From positions 112,461 to 176,460 of the forward strand of contig JAJPKE010000027.1 of NCBI GenBank assembly GCA_021323855.1: DNA of 64,000 nucleotides, written 5' to 3'. Made by a program: the position numbers and the translations under genes. The notes under the pieces are model-generated. The model saw only the letters and a program-made list of their open reading frames with translations, had not been told where the DNA came from and did not search any database. The DNA is from Chloroflexota bacterium. GTDB lineage: Bacteria; Chloroflexota; Ktedonobacteria; Ktedonobacterales; JADMIN01. Position 1 is the stretch's first letter, and each line of letters begins with the position of its first letter. Shown piece by piece: positions 7,048-15,800 of the stretch.

Positions 7048-9594
7048 ATGCCTGCTCACATCACCATTCGCGGCGCCCGGCTGCACAACCTGAAAAATAT
7101 CACGTTGACGATTCCCAAAGAGCAGTTCGTCGTGCTGACGGGACTCTCCGGTTCGGGCAAGTCTACCGTCGGGTTCGACATCCTGCATAAAGAGGGCACC
7201 CGGCAATACATGGAATCGCTTGGCATCGTTCCCTTTGGCATGGCGAAACCGCCGGTAGATGCCATCATTGGACTTTCGCCCTCTATCAGCATAGACCAGC
7301 ATCTCACCAACCATAGCCCGCGTTCCACGGTTGGCACCACCACCGACGTGTACGCCTATCTACGCGAACTGTTCGCCCGCCTGGGACATCGCCCCTGCCC
7401 AGCCTGTGGCAAGGACGTGGCGCCCTCCTTCGATTCATCCGCCGCAGCGTGGGAGAGTGATGCCAGTGTGGACGATGATGCCGCTGCGCCGGAGGAAACC
7501 TTTCCCTGCCCGCATTGCGGCGCGCCGGTTCCAGAGATTGGTATGGCGCACTTTTCCTTCAACAAGCCAGAGGGTGCCTGCCCAACCTGCACCGGGTTGG
7601 GTGTGGTTCGCCGGGCCAATATCAAACGGCTGGTTGACGAGCAGAAGAGCCTGCTGGATGGCGCAGTCTCCGGCTGGGATAGCCGTTATCTCGACTACAA
7701 CACGTCTATCTTGCGGGCGGCGGCGAATCATTACGGGTTCACGTTCGATGTTGCAGTGCCAATCAAAGAGTATCCGCCAGCGCAACGCGACCTGCTGCTC
7801 TTTGGCGTGGAGAGCCAGCGTTTTCGCCGCCATTTCCCAACCATCGAGCCACCGGCCACCGTCCGCCAGGGCCGTTTCGAGGGCGTGGCCACCAGCCTTC
7901 TACGCCGCTACGCCGAACATATCAATGAGCACATCAACGAAGCTGATTACCGCGACAAGCTGGAAGACTTCCTGGTGACAGAGACGTGTCCCGATTGCGC
8001 TGGCACACGCCTACGCCCCGAAAGCCGCGCCGTCACCGTCAACGGGCAAACCATCATCGCGCTCTCGCGGCAGCCGCTCGGCGACCTCAGCGCATGGCTA
8101 CACGATCTCCCCGCCGTTCTTAGTCACGATGAAATGCTCGTCGCTGGTCCCGTCCTGGAAGAACTGCGTGAGGGCATCGTGCGACTGCTCGAAGTCGGGG
8201 CCGGGTATCTGACACTGGAACGCGACTCACCGACGCTCTCAGCAGGCGAGGCGCAACGGCTGCGGTTGGCGTCTCTGCTCGCCTCCGGACTGAGTGGCGT
8301 TCTCTATGTTTTCGATGAGCCGACCATCGGATTGCACCACCGCGACACCCAACGCCTGATTGCGGTCCTGCGCCGCCTGCGTGATCTTGGCAACACCATC
8401 CTCGTCATCGAACATGACCTGGATATGATTGCCGCAGCCGATTATGTGGTGGATTTCGGTCCGGGCGCGGGCAAGCATGGCGGGCAGGTAGTCGCTGCTG
8501 GCACGCCTGCCGAGGTCGCGGCGCAGCCCGGCTCAGTGACCGGTGAGTACCTTGCCGGTCGAGCGTCCATCCCCGTTCCTCTGCGCCGCCGCACGCCAAA
8601 TGGCAACGCTATCACGATATATGGCGCGCGCCAGCACAATCTCCAGAACATCACCGTGCGTCTACCGCTTGGCCTGTTCGTTGCGGTGACGGGTGTATCG
8701 GGGTCCGGCAAGTCTACGCTGGTGTTTGACATCCTGGATCGCGCCATGCGCCAGCGTTTCTATGGCGCTGGCGACGCTCCCGGCGAACATGACGCCATTG
8801 AAGGCTATGAGCATCTCGATAAGATCATCACCATTGACCAGGAACACATCGGGCGCATCCCGCGCTCCAACGCGGCGACCTATTCTGACACATTCACGCC
8901 AATCCGCGAGGCGTTCGCCGCCACCGCTGAGGCGCGACAGCGTGGGTTATCCGCGCGGCACTTCTCCTTCAACGTTCCCGGTGGGCGCTGTGAACGCTGC
9001 GAAGGCGCTGGTGTACTGACCGTCAAAATGCAATTGCTGCCGGATGTGGAGGTGCGCTGCCCGGCCTGCCAAGGGCACCGCTTCACCCATGAAACGCTTG
9101 CCGTCCACTACCGGGATCACGACATTTCTCAGGTACTCGATATGACAGTCGAGGAGGCGCTGGCGCTGTTCGAGGATGTTCCCGCCGCGCGCTCGCGCCT
9201 TCAGGTGCTATCAGATGTTGGCCTGGGCTATCTACAACTCGGCCAGCCCGCTACCACACTTTCGGGCGGCGAGGCGCAGCGGGTCAAGTTGGCGAAAGAG
9301 TTGGGCCGCCGCATCACTGGCCGCACATTGTATCTGCTGGATGAGCCAACCACCGGCCTGCATCTGGCGGATACAGCGCGGCTATTGGGTGTGCTTCAGC
9401 GGCTCGTAGATGCGGGCAATACCGTGCTGGTGGTGGAGCACAACCTGGAAGTGGTAAAGGTTGCCGATTGGGTAATAGACCTCGGACCTGAAGGCGGCGC
9501 AGCGGGCGGCAAGCTCATCGCTGAGGGGACGCCCGAACAGATTGCCCAGGTCTCCGGCTCGTACACCGGCCAGGGTTTGCGGGAACTGTTGTAG
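7048..9594 (+). CDS. uvrA: Class II UvrA-like ATPase (no UvrB-binding domain)
   Basis: An 848-residue tandem ABC ATPase of the excinuclease UvrA family, starting at an ATG behind GGAGG. Walker A motifs are GLSGSGKST (32-40) and GVSGSGKST (about 549-557). Signatures are LSAGEAQRLRL and LSGGEAQRVKL. Zinc-binding CxxC pairs (CPAC, CPHC, CPTC, CPDC, CERC/CPAC) are present. Canonical UvrA has about 100 residues of UvrB-binding domain after the first CxxC. Here a short acidic linker of about 30 residues replaces it. That is the mark of class II UvrA (UvrA2/DrrC types), linked to tolerance of DNA-binding drugs rather than core excision repair. It is probably not the only UvrA of the cell. Confidence 0.9.
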   Translation: MPAHITIRGARLHNLKNITLTIPKEQFVVLTGLSGSGKSTVGFDILHKEGTRQYMESLGIVPFGMAKPPVDAIIGLSPSISIDQHLTNHSPRSTVGTTTDVYAYLRELFARLGHRPCPACGKDVAPSFDSSAAAWESDASVDDDAAAPEETFPCPHCGAPVPEIGMAHFSFNKPEGACPTCTGLGVVRRANIKRLVDEQKSLLDGAVSGWDSRYLDYNTSILRAAANHYGFTFDVAVPIKEYPPAQRDLLLFGVESQRFRRHFPTIEPPATVRQGRFEGVATSLLRRYAEHINEHINEADYRDKLEDFLVTETCPDCAGTRLRPESRAVTVNGQTIIALSRQPLGDLSAWLHDLPAVLSHDEMLVAGPVLEELREGIVRLLEVGAGYLTLERDSPTLSAGEAQRLRLASLLASGLSGVLYVFDEPTIGLHHRDTQRLIAVLRRLRDLGNTILVIEHDLDMIAAADYVVDFGPGAGKHGGQVVAAGTPAEVAAQPGSVTGEYLAGRASIPVPLRRRTPNGNAITIYGARQHNLQNITVRLPLGLFVAVTGVSGSGKSTLVFDILDRAMRQRFYGAGDAPGEHDAIEGYEHLDKIITIDQEHIGRIPRSNAATYSDTFTPIREAFAATAEARQRGLSARHFSFNVPGGRCERCEGAGVLTVKMQLLPDVEVRCPACQGHRFTHETLAVHYRDHDISQVLDMTVEEALALFEDVPAARSRLQVLSDVGLGYLQLGQPATTLSGGEAQRVKLAKELGRRITGRTLYLLDEPTTGLHLADTARLLGVLQRLVDAGNTVLVVEHNLEVVKVADWVIDLGPEGGAAGGKLIAEGTPEQIAQVSGSYTGQGLRELL

Positions 9595-9604
9595 CGGGTA
9601 TATT

Positions 9605-9853
9605 TCACGCAGGCTGCGCAATCGGCTGAGAAGGTTGCGCGGCCTGCTGGCGTGTGGCACTGCGTCCCTGGCAAACAGGCTTGTGCTGTGTGAGAACCAG
9701 TTGCACGACGGCACGGTCTATGCCGCGCTGCAACTGCCGGTCGGTCTCATAGCGGAGCAGCCAGCTTTCTGGCGCCCAAATGCTGATATCGTTGCTCAGG
9801 TCGTCGCCACAGTCGCGGCAGTGGCCCACTACTGGCAGTATAAGCTCTTGCAT
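9605..9853 (-). CDS. Small hypothetical protein with CxxC motif
   Basis: An 82-residue reading frame starting at an ATG with a strong GGAGGA eight bases upstream, which is the main reason to call it. It opens MQELILPVVGHCRDCGDD, where a CxxC could form half of a small zinc knuckle; a further cysteine lies in KPVCQGR. The C-terminus is Gln/Pro/Ala-rich. It is convergent with the UvrA gene, with 10 bases between stops. Function is unknown. Confidence 0.5.
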   Translation of the reverse strand: MQELILPVVGHCRDCGDDLSNDISIWAPESWLLRYETDRQLQRGIDRAVVQLVLTQHKPVCQGRSATRQQAAQPSQPIAQPA

Positions 9854-10294
9854 ATGAAGTTTCCTCCGGCAAGATCATCGAGATGATAGAAAACGCCTTT
9901 GCCTCGTAGAAGGACCATTTCCAATTTGGTCGCATTGCGCATCGCAAATAAATGCAAGAGTCGGGCCACCGATCACTATGCGGCAATAGACGCGCTGCCA
10001 GCACTTGTGCAGGAAGCGGAAGTACGTAAAAATAGCGAACTTTTAGCGAATTTTCCTCTTTCTCCCAGATTTTTGTCACCCAAGCGGCCACCGCGCGTAT
10101 ACTACGCATAGCAGCTATTGCATCTGCCAATCGGTACGCGCGGTGCTGGAAATGTGTGGGCGTCAGACGTGAAACGGCTAGTAGGAGGTCGCGTCTTAGT
10201 CCCAATCTTGCGGAAGAGCGGGGTTAACCATATCGTGCCGGTTATGCTAGATTTACATAATATGTTGTGTTTGAATAGAGGGCGGTAACTGCCT
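9854..10294. other. Intergenic region, 441 bp
   Basis: No convincing gene is seen. It holds a direct repeat TAGCGAA at 10033 and 10044, spaced 11 bases (about one helical turn) and followed by T-rich sequence. It also holds AT-rich sequence at 10240-10270 where the promoter of the vWA/tubulin operon should lie, though no clean -35/-10 pair stands out. Confidence 0.4.
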
Positions 10295-12814
10295 ATGGAA
10301 CACGTGCGAAGGATCAGTCGGGGCGCGGCGGGCGCGCTGATGTTTGTGCTGGCGCTGATGCTGTCAGGCGGTGTGACGCTGCTGGCGATGCCGATGACAT
10401 CTGCGGCTGCCCCTCTGACCATGACCAGCCACACGCAACGTGCTGCCAGCGCCAACCATGTAACGGTCATCATTCTGGATATGTCGGGCTCGATGGCACA
10501 GAACGACCCCAACGGTCTGCGGTGCTCTGCGGCCAATGCGTATATTGATTTGAGTGGCCCCGGCGACTTCGTGGGTGTTGTGGGGCTGGATAGCAACGGC
10601 GCCAGCGGTGGCCCGCATAACTTCGGCTCGACGGTGGATTGGGGGCTGACGCCGCGCGAACTGGCGACGGTCAACGCGCGCCAGGGGCTACGCGCTGCCA
10701 TCCAGCAGAAGAGTAACGGCTGCCGGCCAGATGGCGACACTCCCACCTATGACGCGCTGGCAAAGGCAGAGGCGATGCTCGCCAGCGCCACGCAGAACGG
10801 CGCGATCAGCGGCAGCGTCATCTTGCTGACGGACGGCACTCCCTATCCCGACACCAACGCGCAGATCAGCGCGATTCAGCAAGAACTCGCGCCACAGTTC
10901 AAGGCGCACAACTGGCCGATTGACACGATTGCGCTGGGCAGCGATCAGAGTTTTCATCCCTTCCTCAGCGGACTCGCCAGCGCCACCTCAGGCCGCTTCT
11001 ATGATGACGGCCACGGTGTCGTCCCTGGCGTCTCGCCGTTGAATATCACACCATTCTTCCTCGATATCTTCCGGCTGCGCAATGGCCGCTCACCCGGCCC
11101 GGATGTGCCGCCAACGCAATTGAACGGCGGCGTCACGGCGCGTAATTTCAGCGTCGGCCAGTATGTGACGCATCTCGATATCGTCGTCGTCAAAGACAAT
11201 CCGGCAACTACCGTTTCCGTGCTGGCGCCCAACGGCCAGCGCATCCCGCCGCCCGCCGCCGGGGCCTTCGTCTCGACGGATCCACACTACGCGATTTTCT
11301 CGCTGGATACGCCGCAACAGGGCGCCTGGGAGCTGGATGTCAACGGCAGCGGCCTCTTCCTGATGGATAGCCTCAAAGTATCTGCGCTGACACTGGCGCT
11401 GACCTCGCCTTCTACCAGTGGACCGCTGGCGCTGGGCGAACCGTTCACCGTCTCAGCGCAACTGACGAACCAGGGCACGCCGGTGAGTGGCGGGCAGTTC
11501 AGCCTGACGGGCACCGTCTCCTACGTTGGCGATACGGCGACGCCCTTTGCGCAGGATGTCGTGCTGGCGGACCAGGGCGGCAGCGGCACCTACAGCGCAA
11601 CGGTGACGGTTCCGGGTAGCGCGCCGACCGGCTCGTATCAGATCACCGTCAAGGCGCACGCCGCCAGCGAGGATGTCCTCACCGCGCAGGAAATCGTGCG
11701 GGTGGACCTCTTTCCGTCTGCGCTCTTGATCGGCGCGCAGGGGCAGGCGACAACACAGCCGGTCAGCGTGGATGTCACACAGTGGGATAAGCCGCTGGAA
11801 TTGCTCTATAGCCTGCCGTTCGTCAGTTTCTTCAGCGGCTGGCCGCTCGGTGGGCTTCCAGCCCAACCCTCCGCCGTGGTGAAGGGGCAGATTGAACTCA
11901 ACGGCAAGCCGTATAGCGATGCGACGGTGGCTGGCACGGCGACCCGCGCAGGCTCGACCACGCAGGTTCCGGTAACGTTCGTCAACGATGGCAACGGCGC
12001 ATTCCATCTGGTCTTCCCCTCGGATGCCGACGGCGCGTATACGCTGGCGCTGACGACACAGGGCGCGTACAACGTCTCGCATGGCGACCTGACGCATGTG
12101 ACGCGCACGGTCAACGTCACCATCGTGCCCAATACCATGAGCCAGCGCCTGCGCGCCTATCTCTTCACGCTGCTCTATCTGCTGATACTGGCCTTCATTG
12201 TGCTGCTCATCCGCTATATCCTGGCGCCGAAGCCGCGCGGCGCAGTGGTCAGCACGCCTGGCGGCGCCGACGAATTCGCGCGGGCGCGGCGTCCGCTGGC
12301 TTTCTTCCAGCCGAGCATCGTAGAGTCCGGTCAGATGGGTCTCGATCCTGGCCTGCGTTTCCGCTTCGGGCGTGGTGGACGTGTCTCTGTGCGCGGCACT
12401 AACGCCCGTGACAACTATCGTCAGGCAGGTGGCAGTGTGCCCACCACTTGGTTCTCCGCCGCCAACGCCGAACTTTCCAGCAGCGATGGCCGCGTGCGCT
12501 ACACTGTGGAGGCCGGCGGCAGGCGTGGCGCGGAGAGTGATGATGGACAGCTCGACACGCGCGCCGAACTGATGAAGCGGGTACTGGGCACGCGCCCGGC
12601 GACCGATGATAACGATGACGCCGGGCACGGACGGCGTGGCGCAGGACTCTTCGCGCGCCGCCGCTCATACGATGACGACGATGACGATTACGATGATCGC
12701 CGGTCGCGCCGCGCCAGTAGCCGCAGCCGCTCGCGCTACGACGATGACGACGACTACGATAAGCCACGCGGGCGCGGACGGGGCCGTCGCTCGCGCTACG
12801 ATGACGACGATTAG
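10295..12814 (+). CDS. Membrane-anchored vWA-domain protein with charged cytoplasmic tail
   Basis: First gene of the tubulin-like operon, 839 residues. A signal peptide (about 1-39) leads into a von Willebrand A domain. Its MIDAS is intact: D62-M-S-G-S66, a Thr in DTPTYDAL and an Asp in LLTDGTPYPD. The middle (about 300-610) looks like two Ig-like beta domains. One membrane helix at about 618-640 (LLYLLILAFIVLLIRYIL) puts the vWA domain outside and the C-terminus inside. The tail ends in alternating runs of Asp and Arg/Ser (about 790-839), suited to electrostatic docking. vWA proteins accompany FtsZ/tubulin-like proteins in a proposed membrane-remodelling system. The tail is a plausible contact for the tubulin-like proteins encoded next (inference). 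Confidence 0.85.
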   Translation: MEHVRRISRGAAGALMFVLALMLSGGVTLLAMPMTSAAAPLTMTSHTQRAASANHVTVIILDMSGSMAQNDPNGLRCSAANAYIDLSGPGDFVGVVGLDSNGASGGPHNFGSTVDWGLTPRELATVNARQGLRAAIQQKSNGCRPDGDTPTYDALAKAEAMLASATQNGAISGSVILLTDGTPYPDTNAQISAIQQELAPQFKAHNWPIDTIALGSDQSFHPFLSGLASATSGRFYDDGHGVVPGVSPLNITPFFLDIFRLRNGRSPGPDVPPTQLNGGVTARNFSVGQYVTHLDIVVVKDNPATTVSVLAPNGQRIPPPAAGAFVSTDPHYAIFSLDTPQQGAWELDVNGSGLFLMDSLKVSALTLALTSPSTSGPLALGEPFTVSAQLTNQGTPVSGGQFSLTGTVSYVGDTATPFAQDVVLADQGGSGTYSATVTVPGSAPTGSYQITVKAHAASEDVLTAQEIVRVDLFPSALLIGAQGQATTQPVSVDVTQWDKPLELLYSLPFVSFFSGWPLGGLPAQPSAVVKGQIELNGKPYSDATVAGTATRAGSTTQVPVTFVNDGNGAFHLVFPSDADGAYTLALTTQGAYNVSHGDLTHVTRTVNVTIVPNTMSQRLRAYLFTLLYLLILAFIVLLIRYILAPKPRGAVVSTPGGADEFARARRPLAFFQPSIVESGQMGLDPGLRFRFGRGGRVSVRGTNARDNYRQAGGSVPTTWFSAANAELSSSDGRVRYTVEAGGRRGAESDDGQLDTRAELMKRVLGTRPATDDNDDAGHGRRGAGLFARRRSYDDDDDDYDDRRSRRASSRSRSRYDDDDDYDKPRGRGRGRRSRYDDDD

Positions 12815-12865
12815 TAGCTTGGTAGCTATTGGGAACTGTTTTGCCATGTGCAGCACCTCTGATCT

Positions 12866-12901
12866 CCGCTCTCCTTATGGGAGAGGGGCCGGGGGTGAGG
12901 T
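12866..12901 (+). repeat. Palindromic GC repeat, copy 1
   Basis: CTCTCC, a four-base loop and GGAGAG form a short stem, followed by GGGGGTGAGG. It lies between the vWA stop and the tubulin-like gene, ending just before that gene's ribosome binding site. Confidence 0.75.
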
Positions 12902-12925
12902 CCAAAAGTGCAGGGGGTGTTTGTT

Positions 12926-15739
12926 ATGGTAGTGGATTACACGCAGGCCATCGAGGAAGATCAACCGCGTTCGCTGATTGAGCCACAAATCAAGGTGCCG
13001 TCGCTCAATATATTTCTGGGCAGCACCCCCGCCTATTCGGCGCTGGAAGTGATGAACCAGCTCGTCTATCTCTCCGAGCATGATCGCCGCCGCGTGGCGC
13101 TCGTCTTCCTGGATATTGATTCGCCGCCCGCTGAGGTGGTGCAGTTCCGCAAGGCGCACCCTGGCGTCCTCAAGGAGTTCGACCTCAAGATCAGCATCGC
13201 GCATGGCATCACCTATGCCGACCCACTCGATCCCAAGATTGCCGAGCATACCTACATTCCCAACAAGACGCCGGAAGCCTTTGACAACGGCGCTGGTGGC
13301 ATCCGCAACAACGGGCATGTCGCTGCATGTACGGACCGCGCTAAAATCGAGCAATTGCTGGATACGGCGCTCTCCTCGCTTGGCGCGCTGGATTCGCACC
13401 AGAACGCTACGCCCGTCACCGAGATTCAGATCAACATCGTGTCGTTCCTGGGCGGCGGCACGGGCAGCGGTATCTTGCCGGATATCGCCGTAATGACACG
13501 CCATCGCGCGCTGCAACTCAACCTCAAGCACCGGCTGAATATCTTCTGCCTGTTGCCGGAACGCATTGCCGAGGCGGAATCCAACGATGTCAGTTGGCGC
13601 AAGAGCAATGGCACGGCGACATTACTCGAACTAATCGCCCTGAGCATTGCGCGTGGCCAGCCGGACCCCAGCGACCCCAGCGGGCACCGTGGTCCCTATA
13701 AGAAATACTTGATGAAGACGCCGTACACGTTGCGTGGCGATACCATCGCCAATGAGGTGTTCCTCTTCGGGCAGACCAATATGACCTCGGCGCAGCACGC
13801 GGCGCGTATCATCGGCCTCGACATTTTCATGCGCATCACCAATGCGTCTGGCGTCGGTTTCCTGGAACGCTCGAAGGCGGTGGACCGCAAGACATTGGGC
13901 AACTATGACGGCAACGGGCTGCCGACGATGTTCGGCACCACCTGTCCGTTGGAAGTAGCCTTCCCGGCGGTGGAGACGGCCACAGCCTTCGCGCAGTTGA
14001 CCGCTGCGCAAGTGCTTCCATATCTCCGTGGCGACATGAGCGGCGCCACCTTTGAGTTGAATAGCGAAGAGATGGGTCGCGTTGCCGAATGGGAGCGCGC
14101 ACTGGAGCCGCCGCCACTGCCGCCCTTCAAGGATGAGCAGTTTCAGTCGGCGGGCCGCGCCAAGCTGGATGGCTACGAGGCACGGCTGCGCGAGCAGATC
14201 GAACTGGTGACGAATAAGCTCAAAGAAGAATCGCAGGCGCTCGAAGCATCGGAATTGCGTGAGATCAGCAGTATCCGTAAAGAGCCGCTTGGCGAGCAGT
14301 TGCGCCGCTTGCAATCGCGCCAGCGCATCTACACCGCCGCGCTGCACGCGCTCCGCGATCAGAACGCGCCACGCCGCGCACAACTCGATCACGTTCTCTG
14401 GCGGCAAATGCTTCAGGCGTGGCCGATCATGGGCCGTCGTGACCGCGCCATCGCAGCGGTAACGGACGACTTCAACCGGGTGCAGCGCCGCAATGTCAAG
14501 GCCGCCGTCTACGATGAGCGCCGCCAGTTGTTGCAGCGCCTGCTGCACTATGTTGACGACGAGTTGGCGCGCACGGCGCAGTATCGCCGCAAGCTGGATA
14601 GCAATGACGTGACGCGCCAGTTGACCACAGCGGCGACTTCCTCGACGGCCTGGCGCGGCGAACTGGATGATATGCACGTCCACCGCCGCCATATCTTTGA
14701 CCTGCCCTTGATGAAGGGGATGAAGAATCCAGACGGCTCCTCGCCGCCGGTGCAGAAGCTCTATGAGCAGCTTTCTGCCAGCACCACAGCGGAGGACCAC
14801 GCGCGCAACTTCTCGACCTGGCTGGACGAACGCTACCACGACCAGAGCGGGCTGATGGTGATTGACCCAGAGGCGCTACGCGACCGGCTGGTGCAATTCC
14901 TGCGTGATGAGTTCTATCTACCGCAGCTCTATCGTATGAACCTCTTCGATCTGGTGCGCACCTGCTGTGTCAACGAGGATGAGCGCGAAGATGTGAAGGT
15001 GGAGGATGTGCTGTATACGCATCTCCAGCATATCGGTGGGCTGGCACGCAAGCTGGTGGCTTTCGAGGATCAGCTCTGGACCAGCGGCACGACCAATCTC
15101 AGCACTAGCCTCTATCTTGGCATGCACTGGCGCGACGGCGCGCAGCAGCGCATCCTGGAGCGCGCACGCAACCGTATCGGCACCGTCGCCAGCCAGGGGT
15201 CCGCGCCGATGCTCTCGAAGGCAATAGACCCGCATCGCATGCAACTCGATTATGGCCAGCACGGCATCAGCCTGGGCACGATTCCTGACTATTTCCAGGA
15301 AATCAACAGCAGCATGGGCGAGTTTTTGCAGCACGAGAATGCCTGGTTGGGGGTCACAACAGGTGTCTATGGCAGCACCAATGCTCCGGTCTTTAGCTGT
15401 GGTGAGATGGAGCGGCTGGTGATGAGTGGTCAGGCGTTGGGCGACCCGCAGGGCCGTAATCTGCCACAACGGGTCATCCGCAATATCCATCGCGGCGCAG
15501 GCAATCGCCCACAATGGATGGGCGGCGACGTGGCGAACGGCGCCAATGGCGCGAATGGCGCGAATGGGACCAATGGCGCTGGTGTCTATCGCGACCCACT
15601 GGCGGGCGTCTCTGGTGGTGGGCGCTATGGCGCAACCGGCCCAGCGGGCGCGCAGAATCATCGCGCGCCAGACCAGGGCAGCGGCACCGGTGGATTGCTC
15701 TCTGGCTATCGGAGCAATCAGCCACCTGATGTCCAGTAG
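12926..15739 (+). CDS. Bacterial tubulin/FtsZ-like protein (Tubulin_2 type)
   Basis: A 937-residue protein; the ATG at 12926 follows AGGGGGTG. The tubulin signature GGGTGSG is exact at residues 176-182, preceded by EIQINIVSFL and followed by ILPDIAVM, as in the phosphate-binding T4 loop and helix. Further on, SNGTATLLELIALS resembles the conserved Asn/Ala helix of the superfamily. The first loop (FLGSTPAYSALEVMNQL) lacks the usual glycines. After the roughly 400-residue core comes a long charged, partly coiled-coil region, then a C-terminal tail of (A/G)NG repeats coded by 9-bp units. No membrane segment is seen. It is presumed to bind GTP and assemble with the next gene product. FtsZ itself is about 400 residues, so this is not the division FtsZ. 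Confidence 0.85.
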   Translation: MVVDYTQAIEEDQPRSLIEPQIKVPSLNIFLGSTPAYSALEVMNQLVYLSEHDRRRVALVFLDIDSPPAEVVQFRKAHPGVLKEFDLKISIAHGITYADPLDPKIAEHTYIPNKTPEAFDNGAGGIRNNGHVAACTDRAKIEQLLDTALSSLGALDSHQNATPVTEIQINIVSFLGGGTGSGILPDIAVMTRHRALQLNLKHRLNIFCLLPERIAEAESNDVSWRKSNGTATLLELIALSIARGQPDPSDPSGHRGPYKKYLMKTPYTLRGDTIANEVFLFGQTNMTSAQHAARIIGLDIFMRITNASGVGFLERSKAVDRKTLGNYDGNGLPTMFGTTCPLEVAFPAVETATAFAQLTAAQVLPYLRGDMSGATFELNSEEMGRVAEWERALEPPPLPPFKDEQFQSAGRAKLDGYEARLREQIELVTNKLKEESQALEASELREISSIRKEPLGEQLRRLQSRQRIYTAALHALRDQNAPRRAQLDHVLWRQMLQAWPIMGRRDRAIAAVTDDFNRVQRRNVKAAVYDERRQLLQRLLHYVDDELARTAQYRRKLDSNDVTRQLTTAATSSTAWRGELDDMHVHRRHIFDLPLMKGMKNPDGSSPPVQKLYEQLSASTTAEDHARNFSTWLDERYHDQSGLMVIDPEALRDRLVQFLRDEFYLPQLYRMNLFDLVRTCCVNEDEREDVKVEDVLYTHLQHIGGLARKLVAFEDQLWTSGTTNLSTSLYLGMHWRDGAQQRILERARNRIGTVASQGSAPMLSKAIDPHRMQLDYGQHGISLGTIPDYFQEINSSMGEFLQHENAWLGVTTGVYGSTNAPVFSCGEMERLVMSGQALGDPQGRNLPQRVIRNIHRGAGNRPQWMGGDVANGANGANGANGTNGAGVYRDPLAGVSGGGRYGATGPAGAQNHRAPDQGSGTGGLLSGYRSNQPPDVQ
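15532..15576 (+). repeat. 9-bp tandem repeat, 5 units
   Basis: Units GGCGAACGG, CGCCAATGG, CGCGAATGG (twice) and GACCAATGG encode the Ala/Gly-Asn-Gly repeat near the C-terminus of the tubulin-like protein. Confidence 0.8.
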
Positions 15740-15800
15740 GTCAATAGACCAGTAGAAATGCGATGAGCGGTTGGTGCTAAGCGGGAAATAGAGGGAACTC

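Noticed and set aside
15532..15576. Tandem repeats as a CRISPR array
   Set aside because: Units are 9 bases without spacers and are coding; no cas genes in the window.
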